From the NCBI GenBank assembly GCA_028223395.1, contig JAOIUG010000015.1:1-34848 (forward strand): a stretch of DNA of 34,848 nucleotides, in the 5' to 3' direction. Positions 18,328 through 25,669 of the stretch are shown here, piece by piece (position 1 is the first letter of the stretch; every line of letters starts with the position of its first letter). The DNA is from Shewanella sp. GTDB lineage: Bacteria > Pseudomonadota > Gammaproteobacteria > Enterobacterales > Shewanellaceae. Position numbers and translations under genes: made by a program. The notes beneath the pieces were generated by a model, which saw only the letters and a list, made by a program, of their open reading frames with translations, was not told the DNA's origin and made no database searches.

Positions 18328-18480
18328 ATTGATATGTTTGCCTGTGTAATGAAAAAACCGGGACTGATGATATCGCACCGTAGAAAGGTCAAGCTACTCT
18401 TAGGGTTGGCAGATCTCGACGTGATCTCAACGCAAGATTGGTGGAACGTGTCGTTCACGACATAAAAATCGATTTTCAGA
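18328..18480. other. Intergenic stretch after the repeat gene
   Basis: About 150 bases between the repeat-protein stop and the shared terminator. A 38-codon open frame (18349-18465) starting MKKPGLMISHRRK is present but has no ribosome-binding site. A small hairpin GAACG-TGT-CGTTC lies near 18434-18446. Nothing else is recognisable. Confidence 0.4.
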
Positions 18481-18515
18481 CACAAAAAAGGAGCTTATTC
18501 GCTCCTTTTTTTGTG
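18481..18515. terminator. Bidirectional rho-independent terminator
   Basis: The arms CACAAAAAAGGAGC and GCTCCTTTTTTTGTG form a stem of about 14 bp with one bulged T and a 6-base TTATTC loop. Read rightward it has a seven-U run, and read leftward a six-U run. It sits between the repeat-protein gene and the convergent fadJ stop, so it should end both transcripts. Confidence 0.85.
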
Positions 18516-18588
18516 CGCCGTCAACACTGATGTCGACTAAATAGGGTTACTCTTTTTACTGTTAACAGCGGTTTATTCCCAAGTCATG

Positions 18589-20709
18589 CTACTTAAAAAA
18601 ATAACGCTGCTCAGTCGCCATTTGTTGCAACAGTTCAGCTGGCTTGAATCGATCACCAAATCGAGATTGATAACCACTTAAGATCTCGACCAACTTAGCA
18701 GGCCCTAGCGTATCAATATAATGGAATGGTCCCCCTAAGAAAGGCGGGAAGCCAATTCCAAATATCGCTCCAATATCACCATCTCGAGCCGAGGCAATAA
18801 TCCCCTCTTCCAAACATCGCACCGCTTCATTAAGCATTTGCACCACACAGCGCTGAGCCAGTTCATTCGCATCACCATTTTGACCCGGCGTTAACCCAAG
18901 CACAGTGTATACGCTGCTATCGACCTCTTTTGCTTTCTTTTTACTGCCATATTGATAGAAGCCCTTGCCGTTTTTACGTCCTTTACGGTCATCGGCTAAC
19001 AATTTATCAAATGCCGATGGCGCCTTGAAGCGTTCACCGAGTTCGGCTTCTAAAATCGGTGAAATTTTGGCGCCAACATCAATCCCTACTTCATCAAGCA
19101 ATGTCATTGGTCCGACAGGGAAACCAAATTTCACCAACGCTTTATCTAAATGCTCAACACTTTGCCCTTCTAACAACAGCTGTGCTGCTTCATTCATGTA
19201 AAGAGCCAAAATACGGTTGACGTAGAAACCTGCGCCATCTTGAACCACAATAGGTGTCTTGCCTTGCTTGCGTGCGAATGCAACTGTTGTTGCAATGGTT
19301 TCGGCAGAGGTTTTTTCATGGGCAATGACCTCGACTAAAGGCATTTTTTCTACCGGAGAGAAATAGTGTAAACCGATGACATTTTCTGGGCGAGTTGCTG
19401 CCTCAGCAATTTGCGCTATCGGCAGCGAGGAAGTATTTGACGCGAAAATGGTATTCTCAGCACATTCTCGCTCTACATCTTTGACCATTTGATGCTTAAG
19501 CGACAGATCTTCAAAGACTGCCTCAACGACGATATCGGCATCTTTAATCCCTTTATACTCGGTCGTTGTGGTCATTAACGCCATTACATTGTCACGCACA
19601 GCTGGAGTCATATGCCGGCGCTTAACGCCTTTATCGAGCAACTTGTATGCGTAAGATAGCGCGTTGCTTAAGCCCGTCTCACTAATATCTTTAACTCGAG
19701 CGGGTATTTTGGCTTTAGTGGTTGTCACAGACGCAATACCGCCGCCCATCAAACCGCCACCTAAGATCATCGCCTTTTTAACTTGGCGTGGCTCAACATC
19801 ACCTGCGCCCGTCTCTTTTTTCATTTCGGTTGTGGCAAAGAAAATACTTCTTAATGCTTCAGATTCTTTCGACATCACCAGATCAGCAAAATGACTTGCT
19901 TCGACTTCAAGACCTTTTATCAAGCCCTTAGTCATACCTTGGCGTACACAATCGATGATTTTGGCTGGAGCAGGATAATTACCTTGCGTTTTCTTAGCCA
20001 CTTGCTTGCCTGCCTGGTCAAAAATAATATTTCTGCCCACGCTGGTGCCTTCCAGCATTTTATTGATCAATGACTGCTTTTTCTGTTTTGCCGATTGTTT
20101 ACCCGCGAGCGCCATTTCAATCGCGGTGCGCATTAATATCGACTCTGGTACCGCATCATCGACTAAGCCCATTTTTATCGCTTGTTTAGGCCTGATCTGC
20201 TTACCTGTTAGCATCATATCGAGCGCCGTTGTAATACCGACCAAGCGCGGTAAACGTTGGGTCCCACCACCACCAGGCAGTAAACCCAATTGCACTTCAG
20301 GTACGCCCATCATGGTTTTGCTATTTAAACTACACACTCGCTGATGGCATGCGAGCGCCAACTCTAACCCGCCGCCTAAACATGCCCCATTAATCGCAGC
20401 AACGACGGGGATAGATAAGTTTTCTAACGCATTAAAAACCACATGCCCTTGTTGAGAGAGTAACTTAGCATCGATTGCGGTTTCACATTTATCCAACATT
20501 GAGATATCAGCGCCGGCAACAAAAGAATCCTTTTTGCCAGAAACCAACACCAACCCTTTTATGGTATTGTCTTGCTTTATTTCAGCTAGGATCTCGCTTA
20601 TCTCGGGACCAAATTCGGCCCGTAGCGTATTCATGGTCTCACCTGGTACGTCCATGGTTAGTATGGCAATACCGTCTTCTCGGCGAGCTAAATTAAATGT
20701 CTTATCCAT
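18589..20709 (-). CDS. fadJ: Fatty acid oxidation complex subunit alpha FadJ (enoyl-CoA hydratase / 3-hydroxyacyl-CoA dehydrogenase)
   Basis: A 706-residue bifunctional subunit that performs hydration and NAD-dependent oxidation in beta-oxidation, in a complex with FadI. The N-terminal crotonase domain has NGACLGGGLELALAC with E116 and GVPEVQLGLLPGGGGTQRLPRL with E138, the two catalytic glutamates. The dehydrogenase domain starts at the NAD-binding ILGGGLMGGGIASVTT and contains LHYFSPVEKMPLVEVI with the catalytic histidine. Pairing with a 436-residue FadI-type thiolase, the gene order thiolase-alpha and a length near 714 favour FadJ over FadB. ATG 20709 has a GGAG eight bases upstream and begins five bases after the fadI stop, so the two are coupled. 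Regulation should come from the fadI promoter with its FadR-like site. Confidence 0.95.
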   Translation of the reverse strand: MDKTFNLARREDGIAILTMDVPGETMNTLRAEFGPEISEILAEIKQDNTIKGLVLVSGKKDSFVAGADISMLDKCETAIDAKLLSQQGHVVFNALENLSIPVVAAINGACLGGGLELALACHQRVCSLNSKTMMGVPEVQLGLLPGGGGTQRLPRLVGITTALDMMLTGKQIRPKQAIKMGLVDDAVPESILMRTAIEMALAGKQSAKQKKQSLINKMLEGTSVGRNIIFDQAGKQVAKKTQGNYPAPAKIIDCVRQGMTKGLIKGLEVEASHFADLVMSKESEALRSIFFATTEMKKETGAGDVEPRQVKKAMILGGGLMGGGIASVTTTKAKIPARVKDISETGLSNALSYAYKLLDKGVKRRHMTPAVRDNVMALMTTTTEYKGIKDADIVVEAVFEDLSLKHQMVKDVERECAENTIFASNTSSLPIAQIAEAATRPENVIGLHYFSPVEKMPLVEVIAHEKTSAETIATTVAFARKQGKTPIVVQDGAGFYVNRILALYMNEAAQLLLEGQSVEHLDKALVKFGFPVGPMTLLDEVGIDVGAKISPILEAELGERFKAPSAFDKLLADDRKGRKNGKGFYQYGSKKKAKEVDSSVYTVLGLTPGQNGDANELAQRCVVQMLNEAVRCLEEGIIASARDGDIGAIFGIGFPPFLGGPFHYIDTLGPAKLVEILSGYQSRFGDRFKPAELLQQMATEQRYFFK

Positions 20710-20714
20710 CTCGA

Positions 20715-22025
20715 TTACTCCACTTCAACTATCATTGCTGCGCCTAAACCACCTGCTGCACATGCCGTTGCAAGACCGGTACCGCCGCCACGACGTTTAA
20801 GCTCATGACACACCTGCGTGATCAATCGAGTCCCTGTGGCCGCAAAAGGATGCCCATAAGCTAATGAGCCACCTAACACATTAAATTTGCTCATATCGAT
20901 CTCACCAATCGCACGGTTACGACCCAGTTTTTCTTCGGCAAATTTCTTCGAACCGAACATCTGCATATTGGCTAGTGTTTGAGCTGCAAACGCTTCATGC
21001 ATCTCAATCAATGTCAGATCCTCGAGCTCCATACCCGCGCGTTTCAGTGCCATTGGCGTGGCATAAGATGGGCCCATTAGCATATCTTCCCACACATCGA
21101 TAGCTGTAAATGCATAACTTTTAATGTAGCCGATTGGGCTATAACCCAACGCTTTCGCTCTGCCTTCACTCATGAGCAACACTGCAGATGCGCCATCTGT
21201 TAATGGCGTACTGTTTGCGGCTGTAACCGAGCCATGCTTACGATCAAATGCAGGGCGCAGTTTGGCGTAAGATTCAAGTTTGGAGTTTTCACGAATGTTA
21301 TTGTCACGATCAATAAAGGCTTTATACGGTGGCACATGAGCGGCCATCACTTCTTCGGCTAACTTACCCGCATTCCATGTTTCTGTTGCTAACGTGTGAG
21401 AGCGATGAGCTAATGCATCTTGATCTGCGCGGCTAATATTGTAAGTTTTTGCCATCTGCTCAGCAGTTTGTCCCATTGATAAGCCAGTAGAATACTCAGC
21501 AACTGCTGGCGGTACTGGTAATAGATCTTTTAACCCTAGACGGCGAAAAATGGCAAGCTTCTGGCCAAAACTGCGGGCTTTATTGAGATCCACCAGCGCA
21601 TGGGCGAGTTTTTTAGAGACACCAATGGGTAAAACTGACGATGAATCTGAGCCGCCTGCAATTCCTATTTCCATATTACCGGTTAAGATTGACTCTGCAA
21701 CATTCACCGTCGATTGAAAGCTGGTCGCGCAGGCGCGAGTAACGCTATAGGCATCCGTACTGATATTCATACCTGTGCCTAATACGATTTCACGGGCGAT
21801 ATTTGGCGCTGCTGGCATTTGAACGACTTGGCCATACACAAGCTGCTCAATCAATTTAGGATCCAGTTCAGAACGAGTAATCAGCTCGTTGACGACCATT
21901 TTCCCCATATCGAGTGCCGATACGCCATGAAAAGCGGTCGCTTGTTTAGCAAATGGCGTTCTTAGCCCCGATACTATCGCGATGCGCTCGCCTCTCGCAT
22001 TCGTTAACTGCTGTCTTTCACTCAT
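20715..22025 (-). CDS. fadI: 3-ketoacyl-CoA thiolase FadI
   Basis: A 436-residue thiolase, the same length as E. coli FadI. It cleaves 3-ketoacyl-CoA to acetyl-CoA and a shortened acyl-CoA. The acyl-accepting cysteine is C99 in [26 protein letters not shown] supplies the active-site histidine, and [17 protein letters not shown] holds the second cysteine. [19 protein letters not shown] is the thiolase signature. ATG 22025 is preceded by AGAGG at good spacing. It is the first gene of the fadIJ operon and is divergent from the moxR operon across about 236 bp carrying a FadR-like operator and a PsrA-like palindrome. Confidence 0.96.
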   Translation of the reverse strand: MSERQQLTNARGERIAIVSGLRTPFAKQATAFHGVSALDMGKMVVNELITRSELDPKLIEQLVYGQVVQMPAAPNIAREIVLGTGMNISTDAYSVTRACATSFQSTVNVAESILTGNMEIGIAGGSDSSSVLPIGVSKKLAHALVDLNKARSFGQKLAIFRRLGLKDLLPVPPAVAEYSTGLSMGQTAEQMAKTYNISRADQDALAHRSHTLATETWNAGKLAEEVMAAHVPPYKAFIDRDNNIRENSKLESYAKLRPAFDRKHGSVTAANSTPLTDGASAVLLMSEGRAKALGYSPIGYIKSYAFTAIDVWEDMLMGPSYATPMALKRAGMELEDLTLIEMHEAFAAQTLANMQMFGSKKFAEEKLGRNRAIGEIDMSKFNVLGGSLAYGHPFAATGTRLITQVCHELKRRGGGTGLATACAAGGLGAAMIVEVE

Positions 22026-22108
22026 TGTCTACCTCTAATTATTTGCGCCACTAACCCTTGCGGTTGCTCGCTTTTCTATATCCTTGAGAAACCTGAAAAT
22101 AACTTGCA

Positions 22109-22125
22109 AACAGGTCTGACCATCA
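22109..22125 (-). promoter_or_regulatory. FadR-like operator upstream of fadIJ
   Basis: Read on the minus strand the site is TGATGGTCAGACCTGTT. It agrees with the 17-bp FadR consensus AACTGGTCNGACCTGTT at every core position (TGGTC-N-GACCTGTT), with differences only in the first three bases. It is centred about 90 bases before the fadI start. FadR releases such sites when long-chain acyl-CoA binds it, so derepression of fadIJ by fatty acids is the natural reading. FadR itself is not encoded here. Confidence 0.75.
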
Positions 22126-22163
22126 AAATGTGATCTGATTCTAACTTTTAAATGAAAAATTTT

Positions 22164-22175
22164 AAACACTTGTTT
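22164..22175. promoter_or_regulatory. PsrA-like palindrome in the fadI-moxR intergenic region
   Basis: AAACACTTGTTT is a 4-4-4 arrangement matching the AAAC-N(2-4)-GTTT pattern reported for PsrA, a TetR-type fatty-acid-responsive repressor of gammaproteobacteria. It sits about 140 bases before fadI and 90 bases before moxR. The core is short and the surroundings are AT-rich, so chance occurrence is a real possibility. Confidence 0.4.
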
Positions 22176-22261
22176 GTTTTTTAACACTAGCCAAAACCTA
22201 ATTGAATTATTTAGTATAGGGACTGTCCATAGTTTAGAAACATAATAACTTGAGTACCATC

Positions 22262-23218
22262 ATGCCTTTGAGTCGATTCCACGCGTTACGCGAATATTTA
22301 AATACTGTTATTCTCGGTCAACCGACATTAACTGAGAACTTATTAATTGCACTGATCGCCGATGGGCATCTTTTGGTTGAAGGCCCGCCAGGCTTAGCGA
22401 AAACTCGTGCTGTAAAAGCGCTATGTGATGGAGTTGAAGGTGATTTTCATCGGATCCAGTTTACGCCCGATCTACTGCCTGCTGATCTAACCGGTACTGA
22501 CATTTATCGTGCGCAAACGGCGACGTTTGAATTTGAAGCAGGGCCTATCTTCCATAATCTTATTTTGGCCGATGAAATTAACCGTGCGCCAGCGAAGGTG
22601 CAATCAGCATTACTGGAGGCTATGGCAGAGAATCAAGTGACGGTGGGTAAAAATAGTTACCCACTACCCGAGTTATTTCTAGTCATGGCTACGCAAAACC
22701 CACTTGAAAATGAAGGGACTTACCCACTTCCAGAGGCGCAGTTAGATCGCTTTTTAATGCACCTTAATCTTGACTATCCGAGCGCAGAAACAGAATTTGA
22801 AATTTTACGTTTGTCGCGTAACGAAGCTTTAAAGCAAGAGATCCCAACGGTCACGCCGATCATTCAAGGTGATATTTTTGCTGCGCGCGAACAAGCATTG
22901 CAGCTCTACCTCGCAGAGCCTTTAGAGAAATATATCGTCGATATTGTGATGGCAACACGCCAGCCGGCCGCCTATAACGCCGAGCTTGCAAGTTGGCTTG
23001 AATATGGCGTCAGTCCACGTGCAACCATTTCCCTTGAACGCTGCGCCAGAGCCCGAGCTTATTTACACGAGCGTGACTTTGTCTCACCTGAAGATATTCA
23101 AGCGGTGGCCCCTAATGTATTGCGTCACCGATTGCTACTAAGCTATCAAGCACAAGCTGACGGCGTCACTGCTGACAACGTTATTAATCATATTCTTTCT
23201 CAAGTTGCGGTTCCTTAA
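22262..23218 (+). CDS. MoxR-family AAA+ ATPase
   Basis: A 318-residue AAA+ ATPase of the MoxR class, thought to act as a chaperone or activator working with VWA-domain partners. Walker A is GPPGLAKT (41-48) and Walker B is LILADEINRAP (100-110). Sensor 1 is VMATQNPLENEGTYPLPEAQLDRF (141-164), with the conserved arginine at its end. The ATG at 22262 is preferred; an in-frame TTG at 22250 is the alternative, and both have weak ribosome-binding sites. It is the first gene of a six-gene rightward operon; its stop overlaps the next start by one base (TAATG). Confidence 0.92.
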   Translation: MPLSRFHALREYLNTVILGQPTLTENLLIALIADGHLLVEGPPGLAKTRAVKALCDGVEGDFHRIQFTPDLLPADLTGTDIYRAQTATFEFEAGPIFHNLILADEINRAPAKVQSALLEAMAENQVTVGKNSYPLPELFLVMATQNPLENEGTYPLPEAQLDRFLMHLNLDYPSAETEFEILRLSRNEALKQEIPTVTPIIQGDIFAAREQALQLYLAEPLEKYIVDIVMATRQPAAYNAELASWLEYGVSPRATISLERCARARAYLHERDFVSPEDIQAVAPNVLRHRLLLSYQAQADGVTADNVINHILSQVAVP

Positions 23219-24147
23219 TGCTCAATTCAGACCTTCCTCTGTTTGCTGACGGTATTAATATTACCGAAAAAGAGTTATTAGCATGTCAGAGTATTGCCCG
23301 CGCACTGCCAGAAAAGCGCGCCAAAGCAAAAGCTAATCTAGCCGGACACCGTTCTAGTGCCATTAAAGGTCGCGGTATGGAATTTGCCGAGGTGCGCCAT
23401 TACCAAAGTGGTGACGATGTTCGAACCATTGATTGGCGCGTCACAGCCAGAACCGGCAAAGCGCACACTAAGCTGTTTGTCGAAGAACGTGAACGGCCCA
23501 TTATTATCTTGTTGGATCTCAGCCGTAGTTTGTATTTTGGCTCCAGCTTGTTATTACAAGCCGTACAAGCCGCTCATGTTGCGACGACGCTGGGCTGGAA
23601 CGCAATATTACATGGCGATCGGCTCGGCGCTATCATTGCCACTGAGCAAGAGCATATTGAGCTAAAACCTCGCAGTCGTCAGCAAGGTATATTGCAATTG
23701 GTGTCCGCTATCAAGCAACTTCATCAGCGCCAATTGACTTCGCTGGCAGATCACGCGCCAGATCCCGAGCATATGCTTAATGCCTGTAAACGATTAAGGC
23801 GTATTGCTAAGCCGGGATCATTAATCTGGATAGTCTCTGATGGCGGCCATTTTAGCCCCGCCTGCTTAGCCATGTTATCGGATCTAAAACGGCATTGTGA
23901 CATGGGGGCGTTTCTCATTACCGATCCTTTACGTGAGGGCAAATTGACGTTACCCGCACAGTTTCAATTACCCGTTAAGGAAGGCGGGAAAGAGCGTATT
24001 ATTGACCGTTATAGCTATAATCATTGGTTAGAAGAACAGCAGAAAATCAAGATGCAATTTACAGATATGATGCAAAAAATCAGTGTTGAAACCCGCCTTA
24101 TTGATGCCGGTCAACGTCTCAATCAACAGTTAGGAGCGTTTAGATAA
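23218..24147 (+). CDS. DUF58 domain protein
   Basis: A 309-residue DUF58 protein, the usual companion of MoxR ATPases. The defining segment GRGMEFAEVRHYQSGDDVRTIDWRVTAR (51-78) is complete. It runs into a VWA-like fold opening with IIILLDLSRSLYFGS, in which D100 and S102/S104 form a MIDAS-like metal site. No transmembrane helix is evident, so it is probably cytosolic and peripheral. The role is inferred from the family: an adaptor between the ATPase and its membrane partners. It starts in a one-base overlap with moxR and ends immediately before the next ATG. Confidence 0.9.
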   Translation: MLNSDLPLFADGINITEKELLACQSIARALPEKRAKAKANLAGHRSSAIKGRGMEFAEVRHYQSGDDVRTIDWRVTARTGKAHTKLFVEERERPIIILLDLSRSLYFGSSLLLQAVQAAHVATTLGWNAILHGDRLGAIIATEQEHIELKPRSRQQGILQLVSAIKQLHQRQLTSLADHAPDPEHMLNACKRLRRIAKPGSLIWIVSDGGHFSPACLAMLSDLKRHCDMGAFLITDPLREGKLTLPAQFQLPVKEGGKERIIDRYSYNHWLEEQQKIKMQFTDMMQKISVETRLIDAGQRLNQQLGAFR

Positions 24148-24666
24148 ATGGCCGCTAAAGACGTAGCAACGAACCCCGCACTAGCGTCACTGCATGATAT
24201 TCAAACTCCTGCCGCCATTGGTGCATGGCCATTTGCAGCCGGTTACTGGTTCATGATGGTGTTGATGATCATCGTATTATTGACATTATTTGTGTATTTG
24301 CGAAAGCGTCACCAACACAGCGCAGCGAAACGCTCAGCACTGATGGCATTGGCGGCATTAAACACTCATACTCCCAACTATATTGCGCAAGTCAATGAGA
24401 TCCTAAAACGTGCCGCGCTCAGTTACTGCCACCGAGACAGCATTGCGCGTTTATCCGGTCAACATTGGTATGATTGGCTCGCCGCTCAGGTCAAACAACC
24501 ACCAACGGCTTTATGTGAGCAACTGCAATTAGGCTATCAGCCTATCACCTTAACTGACGCACAAGCACAAACATTGAAACGTCATGCGAGTACATGGTTA
24601 AAACAAGCATTACCTCTGAAAAATAAATCGCGCGAACTCCAAGCTGCTAACACGGAGGCTAACTGA
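24148..24666 (+). CDS. DUF4381 single-pass membrane protein
   Basis: A 172-residue protein with a short N-terminal segment containing LHDIQTPAAIGAWPFAAGYW, one transmembrane helix (about 28-51) followed by basic KRHQH residues, and a cytosolic helical domain. ALMALAALNTHTPNYIAQVNEILKRAALSYCHRDSIARLSGQHWYDWL is the DUF4381 pattern. Such proteins are found only as a piece of MoxR-VWA operons; the molecular function is unknown. The ATG directly follows the previous stop, and its stop overlaps the next ATG (ATGA). Confidence 0.85.
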   Translation: MAAKDVATNPALASLHDIQTPAAIGAWPFAAGYWFMMVLMIIVLLTLFVYLRKRHQHSAAKRSALMALAALNTHTPNYIAQVNEILKRAALSYCHRDSIARLSGQHWYDWLAAQVKQPPTALCEQLQLGYQPITLTDAQAQTLKRHASTWLKQALPLKNKSRELQAANTEAN

Positions 24667-25667
24667 TGTTGACCTTAGCATTGCCCTGGCTATTACTTTT
24701 ATTGCCACTGCCCTTGTTACTCAAAAAAAAGAAACCGCAACAAGCAAAGCTCGGCGGCCACCTTTATCTGCCTGGAAGCGATAGTCAAGGCTACAGCGTC
24801 ACTCGTACAGCCAACAAGGCTTCAGTTAAAGGTCAATGGCTGATCTGGATTTTATTGGTGATTGCCGTGGCGCGACCTTTATGGGTTGCAGAGCCGATAG
24901 AGCTGCCCAGTAAAGGGCGTGACTTAATGCTCTCTGTCGATTTATCCGGCAGCATGCAAATTGAAGATATGGTGGTTAATGGCCAAGTCACAGATAGATT
25001 TACATTGATCCAACACGTTATTAGTCAGTTTATTGAGCGCCGTAAAGGGGATCGAATTGGACTCATTTTATTTGCTGATCATGCTTACCTCCAATCTCCT
25101 TTGACGCTCGATAGACGCACCGTAGCGCAGTACCTTAATGAAGCTCAAATAGGCTTAGTGGGTAAGCAAACCGCCATCGGTGAAGCGATAGCGCTGAGTA
25201 TTAAGCGTTTTGATCTGGTCGATAAAAGTAATCGCGTGCTGATCTTACTCACGGACGGCTCAAATAATGCTGGCGCGATCTCACCAGAGCAAGCCACTGA
25301 CATTGCAGCCGAAAGAGGGATCACAATTTATACCATTGGTGTAGGCGCCGATGTCATGGAGCGCCGCACATTATTTGGAAAAGAGCGAGTGAACCCTTCT
25401 ATCGACTTAGATGAAGATCAACTTAAGCGTATCGCAGCAAAAACAGGCGGCGCTTACTTTCGTGCTCGTAATACACAAGAATTAGAAAAGATTTACCAAG
25501 AAATTGATAAACTGGAACCCATCAGCCGTGATCAACGCAGTTATCGTCCACAATCAGAGCTATTTTACTGGCCACTCGCGCTTGCATTATTGCTCAGTAT
25601 GATAAAAAGCTTGGACAGTGTGTCTCTTTTTCGCCGCGCTGAGCAAAAAATAACAGGGGAACGTTAA
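24666..25667 (+). CDS. VWA domain membrane protein (BatA-like)
   Basis: A 333-residue inner-membrane protein with two N-terminal hydrophobic segments (about 3-19 and 56-72) and a C-terminal helix (LFYWPLALALLLSMIKSL). A von Willebrand factor A domain lies between them. The metal-ion adhesion site is intact: LSVDLSGSMQ (89-98), then a threonine near GLVGKQTAIGEAIALS and the aspartate in LLTDGSNNAG. This matches BatA of the Bacteroides aerotolerance-type operons. It is coupled to the upstream gene by ATGA and precedes the second VWA gene by two bases. Confidence 0.88.
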   Translation: MLTLALPWLLLLLPLPLLLKKKKPQQAKLGGHLYLPGSDSQGYSVTRTANKASVKGQWLIWILLVIAVARPLWVAEPIELPSKGRDLMLSVDLSGSMQIEDMVVNGQVTDRFTLIQHVISQFIERRKGDRIGLILFADHAYLQSPLTLDRRTVAQYLNEAQIGLVGKQTAIGEAIALSIKRFDLVDKSNRVLILLTDGSNNAGAISPEQATDIAAERGITIYTIGVGADVMERRTLFGKERVNPSIDLDEDQLKRIAAKTGGAYFRARNTQELEKIYQEIDKLEPISRDQRSYRPQSELFYWPLALALLLSMIKSLDSVSLFRRAEQKITGER

Positions 25668-25669
25668 GT

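Noticed and set aside
17943..18485. 180-codon open frame antisense to the repeat gene, with repeated SLMCGTAAVCSGF-like units
   Set aside because: It exists only because the 39-bp unit has no stop in that frame. The sense frame has a signal peptide, promoter, ribosome-binding site and synonymous-only variation, all of which explain the array.
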